Assembly (NCBI GenBank): GCA_964020085.1
Contig: OZ026603.1
Coordinates: 5,500,993-5,564,992 of the forward strand
Direction: 5' to 3'
Length of the DNA stretch: 64,000 nucleotides
From: Micromussa lordhowensis
Taxonomy: Eukaryota; Cnidaria; Anthozoa; Scleractinia; Lobophylliidae
Made by a program: the position numbers and the translations under genes. Below the pieces are notes generated by a model. The model saw only the letters and a list, made by a program, of their open reading frames with translations, did no database searches and was not told where the DNA came from. Of the stretch, positions 34,471-46,140 are shown in pieces. Position 1 is the stretch's first letter, and every line of letters begins with the position of its first letter.

Positions 34471-37130
34471 GTCCCCTTGGCAAATTTGACATAGCTCGGC
34501 TTCACGGGCACTTTAAGAGGCGCGGTTTGCAGCAAAATGTTCTGCTAGGTTGGTACTTCAAGGAAATTTTAGTTAGAACATGATGGCATTGGCGCCAGGG
34601 TGTTTTTTCTGGCCTTCTTTTTGCAGTAGCTTCCCCTGGTCCCAACTTTGCAGAATTTCAGAAAACGCGCGCTGGGGGTCCCCTTGGCAAATTTGATATA
34701 GCTCGGCTTCACGGGCACTTTAAGAGGCGCGGTTTGCAGCAAAATGTTCTGCTAGGTTGGCACTTGAAGGAAATTGTAGTTAGAACATGATGGCATTGGC
34801 GCCAGGGTGTTTTTTTCTGGCCTTCTTTTTGCAGTAGTTTCCCCTGGTCCCAACTTTGCAGAATTTCAGAAAACGCGCGCTGGGGGTCCCCTTGGCAAAT
34901 TTGACATAGCTCGGCTTCACGGGCACTTTAAGAGGCGCGGTTTGCAGCAAAATGTTCTGCTAGGTTGGCACTTCAAGGAAATCCTAGTTAGAACATGATG
35001 GCATTGGCGCTAGGGTGTTTTTTCTGGCCTTCTTTTTGCAGTAGTTTCCCCTGGTCCCAACTTTGCAGAATTTCAGAAAACGCGCGCTGGGGGTCCCCTT
35101 GGCAAATTTGACATAGCTCGGCTTCACGGGCACTTTAAGAGGCGCAATTTGAAGCAAAATGTTTTGCTAGGTTGGCACTTCAAGGAAATCCTAGTTAGAA
35201 CATGATAGCATTGGCGCCAGGGTGTTTTTTCTGGCCTTCTTTTTGCAGTAGTTTCCCCTGGTCCCAACTTTGCAGAATTTCAGAAAACGCGCGCTGGGGG
35301 TCCCCTTGGCAAATTTGACATAGCTCGGCTTCACGGGCACTTTAAGAGGCGCGGTTTGCAGCAAAATGTTCTGCTAGGTTGGCACTTTAAGGAAATCTTA
35401 GTTAGAACATGATGGCATTGGCGCCAGGGTGTTTTTTCTGGCCTTCTTTTTGCAGTAGTTTCCCCTGGTCCCAACTTTGCAGAATTTCAGAAAACGCGCG
35501 CTGGGGGTCCCCTTGGCAAATTTGACATAGCTCGGCTTCACGGGCACTTTAAGAGGCGCGGTTTGCAGCAAAATGTTCTGCTAGGTTGGCACTTGAAGGA
35601 ACTCGTAGTTAGAACATGATGGCATTGGCGCCAGGGTGTTTTTTCTGGCCTTCTTTTTGCAGTAGTTTCCCCTGGTCCCAACTTTGCAGAATTTCAGAAA
35701 ACGCGCGCTGGGGGTCCCCTTGGCAAATTTGACATAGCTCGGCTTCACGGGCACTTTAAGAGGCGCGGTTTGCAGCAAAATGTTTTGCTAGGTTGGCACT
35801 TTAAGGAAATTTTAGTAAAAAACATGATGGCATTGGCGCCAGGGTGTTTTTTCTGGCCTTCTTTTTGCAGTAGTTTCCCCTTGTCCCAACTTTGCAGAAT
35901 TTCAGAAAACGCGCGCTGGGGGTCCCCTTGGCAAATTTGACATAGCTCGGCTTCACGGGCACTTTAAGAGGCGCGGTTTGCAGCAAAATGTTCTGCTAGG
36001 TTGGCACTTCAAGGAAATCCTAGTTAGAACATGATGGCATTGGCGCCAGGGTGTTTTTTCTGGCCTTCTTTTTGCAGTAGTTTCCCCTGGTCCCAACTTT
36101 GCAGAATTTCAGAAAACGCGCGCTGGGGGTCCCCTTGGCAAATTTGACATAGCTCGGCTTCACGGGCACTTTAAGAGGCGCGGTTTGCAGCAAAATGTTC
36201 TGCTAGGTTGGCACTTCAAGGAAATCCTAGTTAGAACATGATGGCATTGGCGGCAGGGTGTTTTTTTCTGGCCTTCTTTTTGCAGTAGTTTCCCCTGGTC
36301 CCAACTTTGCAGAATTTCAGAAAACGCGCGCTGGGGGTCCCCTTGGCAAATTTGACATAGCTCGGCTTCACGGGCACTTTAAGAGGCGCGGTTTGCAGCA
36401 AAATGTTCTGCTAGGTTGGCACTTGAAGGAAATTCTAGTTGGAACATGATGGCATTGGCGACAGGGTGTTTTTTTCTGGCCTTCTTTTTGCAGTAGTTTC
36501 CCCTGGTCCCAACTTTGCAGAATTTGAGAAAACGCGCGCTGGGGGTCCCCTTGGCAAATTTGACATACCTCGGCTTCACGGGCACTTTAAGAGGCGCGGT
36601 TTGCAGCAAAATGTTCTGCTAGGTTGGCACTTCAAGGAAATCCTAGATAGAACATGATGGCATTGGCGCCAGGGTGTTTTTTCTAGTTTCCTCTTGTCCC
36701 AACTTTGCAGAATTTCAGAAAACGCGCGCTGGGGGTCCCCTTGGCAAATTTGACATAGCTCGGCTTCACGGGCACTTTAAGAGGCGCGGTTTGCAGCAAA
36801 ATGTTCTGCTAGGTTGGCACTTGAAGGAAATTGTAGTTAAAACATGATGGCATTGGCGCCAGGGAGTTTTTTCTGGCCTTCTTTTTGCAGTAGTTTCCCC
36901 TGGTCCCAACTTTGCAGAATTTCAGAAAACGCGCGCTGGGGGTCCCCTTGGCAAATTTGACATACCTCGGCTTCACGGGCACTTTATGAGGCGCGGTTTG
37001 CAGCAAAATGTTCTGCTAGGTTGGCACTTCAAGGAAATCCTAGATAGAACATGATGGCATTGGCGCCAGGGTGTTTTTTCTAGTTTCCCCTTGTCCCAAC
37101 TTTGCAGAATTTCAGAAAACGCGCGCTGGG
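34471..37130 (+). repeat. 13-unit HOR, first copy (2660 bp)
   Basis: This segment and its neighbour (37131-40395) share an ordered chain of variants at an offset of 2660 bp: TTGGTACTTCAAGG (34549/37209), AGTAGCTTCC, GATATAGC, a T7 tract (34810/37470), GGCGCTAGGG, GCGCAATTTGAAGC (35145/37805), CATGATAGCATT, GGAACTCGTAG (35598/38258) and AGTAAAAAACATG (35815/38475). It ends with units reading GGCGGCAGGG and GGCGACAGGG (both T7) and two 17-bp-deletion units. Length closes as 13 x 207 - 34 + 3 = 2660. Confidence 0.85.
36659..36848 (+). repeat. 190-bp deletion monomer 1
   Basis: Unit positions 27-43 are missing, joining TTTTTTCT to AGTTTCC at 36684/36685 and removing the pyrimidine-rich segment that ends in GCAGT. 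The preceding tail reads CCTAGATAGAAC, a state that precedes all five units of this type. The right side reads TTTCCTCTTGTCCC. Confidence 0.95.
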
Positions 37131-37244
37131 GTCCCCTTGGCAAATTTGACATAGCTCGGCTTCACGGGCACTTTAAGAGGCGCGGTTTGCAGCAAAATGT
37201 TCTGCTAGGTTGGTACTTCAAGGAAATTTTAGTTAGAACATGAT
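37056..37244 (+). repeat. 189-bp deletion monomer 2
   Basis: It has the same 17-bp deletion (junction 37081/37082) plus loss of one G in GCTGGGGTCCCC near 37128, so the unit is 189 bp. It is separated from deletion monomer 1 by one full 207-bp unit, giving a 397-bp dimer spacing. The right side reads TTTCCCCTTGTCCC. Confidence 0.95.
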
Positions 37245-39525
37245 GGCATTGGCGCCAGGGTGTTTTTTCTGGCCTTCTTTTTGCAGTAGCTTCCCCTGGT
37301 CCCAACTTTGCAGAATTTCAGAAAACGCGCGCTGGGGGTCCCCTTGGCAAATTTGATATAGCTCGGCTTCACGGGCACTTTAAGAGGCGCGGTTTGCAGC
37401 AAAATGTTCTGCTAGGTTGGCACTTGAAGGAAATTGTAGTTAGAACATGATGGCATTGGCGCCAGGGTGTTTTTTTCTGGCCTTCTTTTTGCAGTAGTTT
37501 CCCCTGGTCCCAACTTTGCAGAATTTCAGAAAACGCGCGCTGGGGGTCCCCTTGGCAAATTTGACATAGCTCGGCTTCACGGGCACTTTAAGAGGCGCGG
37601 TTTGCAGCAAAATGTTCTGCTAGGTTGGCACTTCAAGGAAATCCTAGTTAGAACATGATGGCATTGGCGCTAGGGTGTTTTTTCTGGCCTTCTTTTTGCA
37701 GTAGTTTCCCCTGGTCCCAACTTTGCAGAATTTCAGAAAACGCGCGCTGGGGGTCCCCTTGGCAAATTTGACATAGCTCGGCTTCACGGGCACTTTAAGA
37801 GGCGCAATTTGAAGCAAAATGTTTTGCTAGGTTGGCACTTCAAGGAAATCCTAGTTAGAACATGATAGCATTGGCGCCAGGGTGTTTTTTCTGGCCTTCT
37901 TTTTGCAGTAGTTTCCCCTGGTCCCAACTTTGCAGAATTTCAGAAAACGCGCGCTGGGGGTCCCCTTGGCAAATTTGACATAGCTCGGCTTCACGGGCAC
38001 TTTAAGAGGCGCGGTTTGCAGCAAAATGTTCTGCTAGGTTGGCACTTTAAGGAAATCTTAGTTAGAACATGATGGCATTGGCGCCAGGGTGTTTTTTCTG
38101 GCCTTCTTTTTGCAGTAGTTTCCCCTGGTCCCAACTTTGCAGAATTTCAGAAAACGCGCGCTGGGGGTCCCCTTGGCAAATTTGACATAGCTCGGCTTCA
38201 CGGGCACTTTAAGAGGCGCGGTTTGCAGCAAAATGTTCTGCTAGGTTGGCACTTGAAGGAACTCGTAGTTAGAACATGATGGCATTGGCGCCAGGGTGTT
38301 TTTTCTGGCCTTCTTTTTGCAGTAGTTTCCCCTGGTCCCAACTTTGCAGAATTTCAGAAAACGCGCGCTGGGGGTCCCCTTGGCAAATTTGACATAGCTC
38401 GGCTTCACGGGCACTTTAAGAGGCGCGGTTTGCAGCAAAATGTTTTGCTAGGTTGGCACTTTAAGGAAATTTTAGTAAAAAACATGATGGCATTGGCGCC
38501 AGGGTGTTTTTTCTGGCCTTCTTTTTGCAGTAGTTTCCCCTGGTCCCAACTTTGCAGAATTTCAGAAAACGCGCGCTGGGGGTCCCCTTGGCAAATTTGA
38601 CATAGCTCGGCTTCACGGGCACTTTAAGAGGCGCGGTTTGCAGCAAAATGTTCTGCTAGGTTGGCACTTGAAGGAACTCGTAGTTAGAACATGATGGCAT
38701 TGGCGCCAGGGTGTTTTTTCTGGCCTTCTTTTTGCAGTAGTTTCCCCTGGTCCCAACTTTGCAGAATTTCAGAAAACGCGCGCTGGGGGTCCCCTTGGCA
38801 AATTTGACATAGCTCGGCTTCACGGGCACTTTAAGAGGCGCGGTTTGCAGCAAAATGTTTTGCTAGGTTGGCACTTTAAGGAAATTTTAGTAAAAAACAT
38901 GATGGCATTGGCGCCAGGGTGTTTTTTCTGGCCTTCTTTTTGCAGTAGTTTCCCCTTGTCCCAACTTTGCAGAATTTCAGAAAACGCGCGCTGGGGGTCC
39001 CCTTGGCAAATTTGACATAGCTCGGCTTCACGGGCACTTTAAGAGGCGCGGTTTGCAGCAAAATGTTCTGCTAGGTTGGCACTTCAAGGAAATCTTAGTT
39101 AGAACATGATGGCATTGGTGCCAGGGTGTTTTTTCTGGCCTTCTTTTTGCAGTAGTTTCCCCTGGTCCCAACTTTGCAGAATTTCAGAAAACGCGCGCTG
39201 GGGGTCCCCTTGGCAAATTTGACATAGCTCGGCTTCACGGGCACTTTAAGAGGCGCGGTTTGCAGCAAAATGTTCTGCTAGGTTGGCACTTCAAGGAAAT
39301 CCTAGTTAGAACATGATGGCATTGGCGGCAGGGTGTTTTTTTCTGGCCTTCTTTTTGCAGTAGTTTCCCCTGGTCCCAACTTTGCAGAATTTCAGAAAAC
39401 GCGCGCTGGGGGTCCCCTTGGCAAATTTGACATAGCTCGGCTTCACGGGCACTTTAAGAGGCGCGGTTTGCAGCAAAATGTTCTGCTAGGTTGGCACTTT
39501 AAGGAAATCCTAGATAGAACATGAT

Positions 39526-39715
39526 GGCATTGGCGCCAGGGTGTTTTTTCTAGTTTCCCCTGGTCCCAACTTTGCAGAATTTCAGAAAACGCGCGCTGGG
39601 GGTCCCCTTGGCAAATTTGACATAGCTCGGCTTCACGGGCACTTTAAGAGGCGCGGTTTGCAGCAAAATGTTCTGCTAGGTTGGCACTTGAAGGAAATTC
39701 TAGTTGGAACATGAT
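39526..39715 (+). repeat. 190-bp deletion monomer 3 (extra copy)
   Basis: It has the same 17-bp deletion (junction 39551/39552) and the same CCTAGATAGAAC tail upstream, but the ancestral CCCCTGGTCCC to the right instead of CTTGTCCC. This is the inserted unit with no counterpart in the 13-unit copy. It could represent an early form of the deletion, before the GG to TG change. Confidence 0.93.
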
Positions 39716-39923
39716 GGCATTGGCGACAGGGTGTTTTTTTCTGGCCTTCTTTTTGCAGTAGTTTCCCCTGGTCCCAACTTTGCAGAATTTGAGAAAACGC
39801 GCGCTGGGGGTCCCCTTGGCAAATTTGACATACCTCGGCTTCACGGGCACTTTAAGAGGCGCGGTTTGCAGCAAAATGTTCTGCTAGGTTGGCACTTCAA
39901 GGAAATCCTAGATAGAACATGAT

Positions 39924-40113
39924 GGCATTGGCGCCAGGGTGTTTTTTCTAGTTTCCTCTTGTCCCAACTTTGCAGAATTTCAGAAAACGCGCGCTGGGGG
40001 TCCCCTTGGCAAATTTGACATAGCTCGGCTTCACGGGCACTTTAAGAGGCGCGGTTTGCAGCAAAATGTTCTGCTAGGTTGGCACTTGAAGGAAATTGTA
40101 GTTAAAACATGAT
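39924..40113 (+). repeat. 190-bp deletion monomer 4
   Basis: This is the counterpart of monomer 1 at an offset of 3265 bp, with the same TTTCCTCTTGTCCC variant and the junction at 39949/39950. It is followed by a full unit reading GGGAGTTTTTTC. Confidence 0.95.
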
Positions 40114-40320
40114 GGCATTGGCGCCAGGGAGTTTTTTCTGGCCTTCTTTTTGCAGTAGTTTCCCCTGGTCCCAACTTTGCAGAATTTCAGAAAACGCGCG
40201 CTGGGGGTCCCCTTGGCAAATTTGACATACCTCGGCTTCACGGGCACTTTAAGAGGCGCGGTTTGCAGCAAAATGTTCTGCTAGGTTGGCACTTCAAGGA
40301 AATCCTAGATAGAACATGAT

Positions 40321-40510
40321 GGCATTGGCGCCAGGGTGTTTTTTCTAGTTTCCCCTTGTCCCAACTTTGCAGAATTTCAGAAAACGCGCGCTGGGGGTCC
40401 CCTTGGCAAATTTGACATAGCTCGGCTTCACGGGCACTTTAAGAGGCGCGGTTTGCAGCAAAATGTTCTGCTAGGTTGGCACTTGAAGGAAATCCTAGTT
40501 AGAACATGAT
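40321..40510 (+). repeat. 190-bp deletion monomer 5
   Basis: This is the counterpart of monomer 2 at an offset of 3265 bp, with the junction at 40346/40347 and the TTTCCCCTTGTCCC variant. It retains the full GCTGGGGGTCC, so it is 190 rather than 189 bp. It marks the right edge of the deletion-monomer cluster; none is seen elsewhere in the window. Confidence 0.95.
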
Positions 40511-43500
40511 GGCATTGGCGCCAGGGTGTTTTTTCTGGCCTTCTTTTTGCAGTAGTTTCCCCTGGTCCCAACTTTGCAGAATTTCAGAAAACGCGCGCTG
40601 GGGGTCCCCTTGGCAAATTTGACATAGCTCGGCTTCACGGGCACTTTAAGAGGCGCGGTTTGCAGCAAAATGTTCTGCTAGGTTGGCACTTGAAGGAACT
40701 CGTAGTTAGAACATGATGGCATTGGCGCCAGGGTGTTTTTTCTGGCCTTCTTTTTGCAGTAGTTTCCCCTGGTCCCAACTTTGCAGAATTTCAGAAAACG
40801 CGCGCTGGGGGTCCCCTTGGCAAATTTGACATAGCTCGGCTTCACGGGCACTTTAAGAGGCGCGGTTTGCAGCAAAATGTTCTGCTAGGTTGGCACTTTA
40901 AGGAAATTTTAGTAAAAACATGATGGCATTGGCGCCAGGGTGTTTTTTCTGGCCTTCTTTTTGCAGTAGTTTCCCCTTGTCCCAACTTTGCAGAATTTCA
41001 GAAAACGCGCGCTGGGGGTCCCCTTGGCAAATTTGACATAGCTCGGCTTCACGGGCACTTTAAGAGGCGCGGTTTGAAGCAAAATGTTTTGCTAGGTTGG
41101 GACTTCAAGGAAATTTTAGTAAAAACATGATGGCATTGGCGCCAGGGTGTTTTTTCTGGCCTTCTTTTTGCAGTAGTTTCCCCTGGTCCCAACTTTGCAG
41201 AATTTCAGAAAACGCGCGCTGGGGGTCCCCTTGGCAAATTTGACATAGCTCGGCTTCACGGGCACTTTAAGAGGCGCGGTTTGCAGCAAAATGTTTTGCT
41301 AGGTTGGCACTTCAAGGAAATCCTAGTTAGAACATGATGGCATTGGCGCCAGGGTGTTTTTTCTGGCCTTCTTTTTGCAGTAGTTTCCCCTGGTCCCAAC
41401 TTTGCAGAATTTCAGAAAACGCGCGCTGGGGGTCCCCTTGGCAAATTTGACATAGCTCGGCTTCACGGGCACTTTAAGAGGCGCGGTTTGCAGCAAAATG
41501 TTTTGCTAGGTTGGCACTTCAAGGAAATCGTAGTTAGAACATGATGGCATTGGCGCCAGTGTGTTTTTTCTGGCCTTCTTTTTGCAGTAGTTTCCCCTGG
41601 TCCCAACTTTGCAGAATTTCAGAAAACGCGCGCTGGGGGTCCCCTTGGCAAATTTGACATAGCTCGGCTTCACGGGCACTTTAAGAGGCGCGGTTTGCAG
41701 CAAAATGTTCTGCTAGGTTGGCACTTTAAGGAAATCGTAGTTAGAACAGGATGGCATTGGCGCCAGGGTGTTTTTTCTGGCCTTCTTTTTGCAGTAGTTT
41801 CCCCTGGTCCCAACTTTGCAGAATTTCAGAAAACGCGCGCTGGGGGTCCCCTTGGCAAATTTGACATAGCTCGGCTTCACGGGCACTTTAAGAGGCGCGG
41901 TTTGCAGCAAAATGTTTTGCCAGGTTAACACTTCAAGGAAATCCTAGTTAGAACATGATGGCATTGGCGCCAGGGTGTTTTTTCTGGCCTTCTTTTCGCA
42001 GTAGTTTCCCCTGGTCCCAACTTTGCAGAATTTCAGAAAACGCGCGCTGGGGGTCCCCTTGGCAAATTTGACATAGCTCGGCTTCACGGGCACTTTAAGA
42101 GGCGCGGTTTGCAGCAAAATGTTTTGCTAGGTTGGCACTTTAAGGAAATCCTAGTTAAAACATGATGGCATTGGCGCCAGGGTGTTTTTTCTGGCCTTCT
42201 TTTTGCAGTAGTTTCCCCTGGTCCCAACTTTGCAGAATTTCAGAAAACGCGCGCTGGGGGTCCCCTTGGCAAATTTGACATAGCTCGGCTTCACGGGCAC
42301 TTTAAGAGGCGCGGTTTGCAGCAAAATGTTTTGCTAGATTGGCACTTCAAGGAAATCCTAGTTAGAACATGATGGCATTGGCGCCAGGGTGTTTTTTCTG
42401 GCCTTCTTTTTGCAGTAGTTTCCCCTGGTCCCAACTTTGCAGAATTTCAGAAAACGCGCGCTGGGGGTCCCCTTGGCAAATTTGACATAGCTCGGCTTCA
42501 CGGGCACTTTAAGAGGCGCGGTTTGCAGCAAAATGTTCTGCTAGGTTGGCACTTTAAGGAAATCGTAGTTAGAACAGGATGGCATTGGCGCCAGGGTGTT
42601 TTTTCTGGCCTTCTTTTTGCAGTAGTTTCCCCTGGTCCCAACTTTGCAGAATTTCAGAAAACGCGCGCTGGGGGTCCCCTTGGCAAATTTGACGTAGCTC
42701 GGCTTCACGGGCACTTTAAGAGGCGCGGTTTGCAGCAAAATGTTTTGCCAGGTTAACACTTCAAGGAAATCCTAGTTAGAACATGATGGCATTGGCGCCA
42801 GGGTGTTTTTTCTGGCCTTCTTTTCGCAGTAGTTTCCCCTGGTCCCAACTTTGCAGAATTTCAGAAAACGCGCGCTGGGGGTCCCCTTGGCAAATTTGAC
42901 ATAGCTCGGCTTCACGGGCACTTTAAGAGGCGCGGTTTGCAGCAAAATGTTTTGCTAGGTTGGCACTTTAAGGAAATCCTAGTTAAAACATGATGGCATT
43001 GGCGCCAGGGTGTTTTTTCTGGCCTTCTTTTTGCAGTAGTTTCCCCTGGTCCCAACTTTGCAGAATTTCAGAAAACGCGCGCTGGGGGTCCCCTTGGCAA
43101 ATTTGACATAGCTCGGCTTCACGGGCACTTTAAGAGGCGCGGTTTGCAGCAAAATGTTTTGCTAGATTGGCACTTCAAGGAAATCCTAGTTAGAACATGA
43201 TGGCATTGGCGCCAGGGTGTTTTTTCTGGCCTTCTTTTTGCAGTAGTTTCCCCTGGTCCCAACTTTGCAGAATTTCAGAAAACGCGCGCTGGGGGTCCCC
43301 TTGGCAAATTTGACATAGCTCGGCTTCACGGGCACTTTAAGAGGCGCGGTTTGCAGCAAAATGTTCTGCTCGGTTGGCACTTCAAGGAAATCCTAGTTAG
43401 AACATGATGGCATTGGCGCCAGGGTGTTTTTTCTGGCCTTCTTTTTGCAGTAGTTTCCCCTGGTCCCAACTTTGCAGAATTTCAGAAAACGCGCGCTGGG

Positions 43501-46140
43501 GGTCCCCTTGGCAAATTTGACATAGCTCGGCTTCACGGGCACTTTAAGAGGCGCGGTTTGCAGCAAAATGTTCTGCTAGGTTGGCACTTTAAGGAAATCG
43601 TAGTTAGAACATGATGGCATTGGCGCCAGGGTGTTTTTTCTGGCCTTCTTTTTGCAGTAGTTTCCCCTGGTCCCAACTTTGCAGAATTTCAGAAAACGCG
43701 CGCTGGGGGTCCCCTTGGCAAATTTGACATAGCTCGGCTTCACGGGCACTTTAAGAGGCACGGTTTGCAGCAAAATGTTTTGCTAGGTTGGCACTTGAAG
43801 GAAATCCTAGTTAAAACATGATGGCATTGGCGCCAGGGTGTTTTTTCTGGCCTTCTTTTTGCAGTAGTTTCCCCTAGTCCCAACTTTGCAGAATTTCAGA
43901 AAACGCGCGCTGGGGGTCCCCTTGGCAAATTTGACATAGCTCGGCTTCACGGGCATTTTAAGAGGCGCGGTTTGCAGCAAAATGTTTTGCTAGGTTGGCA
44001 CTTCAAGGAAATATTAGTTAGAACATGATGGCATTGGCCCCAGGGTGTTTTTTCTGGCCTTCTTTTCGCAGTAGTTTCCCCTGGTCCCAACTTTGCAGAA
44101 TTTCAGAAAACGCGCGCTGGGGGTCCCCTTGGCAAATTTGACATAGCTCGGCTTCACGGGCACTTTAAGAGGCGCGGTTTGCAGCAAAATGTTCTGCTAG
44201 ATTGGCACTTCAAGGAAATTCTAGTTAGAACATGATGGCATTGGCGCCAGGGTGTTTTTTCTGGCCTTCTTTTTGCAGTAGTTTCCCCTGGTCCCAACTT
44301 TGCAGAATTTCAGAAAACGCGCGCTGGGGGTCCCCTTGGCAAATTTGACATAGCTCGGCTTCACGGGCACTTTAAGAGGCGCGGTTTGCAGCAAAATGTT
44401 TTGCTAGGTTGGCACTTCAAGGAAATCCTAGTTAGAACATGATGGCATTGGCGCCAGGGTGTTTTTTCTGGCCTTTTTTTTGCAGTAGTTTCCCCTGGTC
44501 CCAACTTTGCAGAATTTCAGAAAACGCGCGCTGGGGGTCCCCTTGGCAAATTTGACATAGCTCGGCTTCACGGGCACTTTAAGAGGCGCGGTTTGCAGCA
44601 AAATGTTCTGCTAGGTTGGCACTTCAAGGAAATTCTAGTTAGAACATGATGGCATTGGCGCCAGGGTGTTTTTTCTGGCCTTCTTTTTGCAGTAGTTTCC
44701 CCTGGTCCCAACTTTGCAGAATTTCAGAAAACGCGCGCTGGGGCTCCCCTTGGCAAATTTGACATAGCTCGGCTTCACGGGCATTTTAAGAGGCGCGGTT
44801 TGCAGCAAAATGTTCTGCTAGGTTGGCACTTCAAGGAAATATTAGTTAGAACATGATGGCATTGGCCCCAGGGTGTTTTTTCTGGCCTTCTTTTCGCAGT
44901 AGTTTCCCCTGGTCCCAACTTTGCAGAATTTCAGAAAACGCGCGCTGGGGGTCCCCTTGGCAAATTTGACATAGCTCGGCTTCACGGGCACTTTAAGAGG
45001 CGCGGTTTGACGCAAAATGTTCTGCTAGGTTGGCACTTCAAGGAAATCCTAGTTAGAACATGATGGCATTGGCGCCAGGGTGTTTTTTCTGGCCTTCTTT
45101 TTGCAGTAGTTTCCCCTGGTCCCAACTTTGCAGAATTTCAGAAAACGCGCGCTGGGGGTCCCCTTGGCAAATTTGACATAGCTCGGCTTCACGGGCACTT
45201 TAAGAGGCGCGGTTTGCAGCAAAATGTTCTGCTAGGTTGGCACTTTAAGGAAATCCTAGTTAGAACATGATGGCATTGGCGCCAGGGTGTTTTTTCTGGC
45301 CTTCTTTTTGCAGTAGTTTCCCCTGGTCCCAACTTTGCAGAATTTCAGAAAACGCGCGCTGGGGGTCCCCTTGGCAAATTTGACATAGCTCGGCTTCACG
45401 GGCACTTTAAGAGGCACGGTTTGCAGCAAAATGTTTTGCTAGGTTGGCACTTGAAGGAAATCCTAGTTAAAACATGATGGCATTGGCGCCAGGGTGTTTT
45501 TTCTGGCCTTCTTTTTGCAGTAGTTTCCCCTAGTCCCAACTTTGCAGAATTTCAGAAAACGCGCGCTGGGGGTCCCCTTGGCAAATTTGACATAGCTCGG
45601 CTTCACGGGCATTTTAAGAGGCGCGGTTTGCAGCAAAATGTTCTGCTAGGTTGGCACTTTAAGGAAATATTAGTTAGAACATGATGGCATTGGCCCCAGG
45701 GTGTTTTTTCTGGCCTTCTTTTCGCAGTAGTTTCCCCTGGTCCCAACTTTGCAGAATTTCAGAAAACGCGCGCTGGGGGTCCCCTTGGCAAATTTGACAT
45801 AGCTCGGCTTCACGGGCACTTTAAGAGGCGCGGTTTGCAGCAAAATGTTCTGCTAGGTTGGCACTTTAAGGAAATCCTAGTTAGAACATGATGACATTGG
45901 CGCCAGGGTGTTTTTTCTGGCCTTCTTTTTGCAGTAGTTTCTTCTAGTCCCAACTTTGCAGAATTTCAGAAAACGCGCGCTGGGGGTCCCCTTGGCAAAT
46001 TTGACATAGCTCGGCTTCACGGGCATTTTAAGAGGCGCGGTTTGCAGCAAAATGTTCTGCTAGGTTGGCACTTCAAGGAAATCCTAGTTAAAACATGATG
46101 GCATTGGCGCCAGGGTGTTTTTTCTGGCCTTCTTTTCGCA
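40396..46140 (+). repeat. Tetramer-register HOR region (828 bp)
   Basis: Units reading CTTTTCGCAG occur at 41992, 42820, 44062, 44890, 45718 and 46132, spaced 828, 1242, 828, 828 and 414 bp, all exact multiples of 207. At about 41.56-43.37 kb an 828-bp block is repeated with GAACAGGATGG (41745/42573), GCCAGGTTAACAC (41919/42747) and CTAGATTGG. At 43.4-44.2 and 45.05-45.85 kb an 8-unit (1656 bp) offset links GAGGCACGG (43755/45411), CCCCTAGTCCC, GGGCATTTTAAG (43951/45607) and GGCCCCAGGG. The left edge (40.68-41.1 kb) still carries a relative of the GGAACTCGTAG/AGTAAAAACATG dimer. I saw no length change from 40678 to 48130. Confidence 0.83.

Larger units (their letters stand above)
37131..40395 (+). 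repeat. 16-unit expanded derivative of the 13-unit HOR (3265 bp)
   Basis: Alignment to the first copy runs at offset 2660 up to about 38540, then 3075, then 3265. Two insertions explain the shifts. A 415-bp dimer (GGAACTCGTAG unit + AGTAAAAAACATG unit) is duplicated in tandem, at 38241-38655 and 38656-39070. One extra 190-bp deletion unit (39526-39715) sits before the GGCGACAGGG unit. The copy therefore has 13 + 2 + 1 = 16 units, and 2660 + 415 + 190 = 3265. This records a specific order: the HOR duplicated first and internal expansion followed, or one copy contracted. Confidence 0.85.

Noticed and set aside
36659..40510. Insertion of a mobile element causing the length changes at 36.7-40.5 kb
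   Set aside because: The changes are deletions of 17 bp inside the unit. No foreign sequence, terminal repeats or target-site duplication is present.
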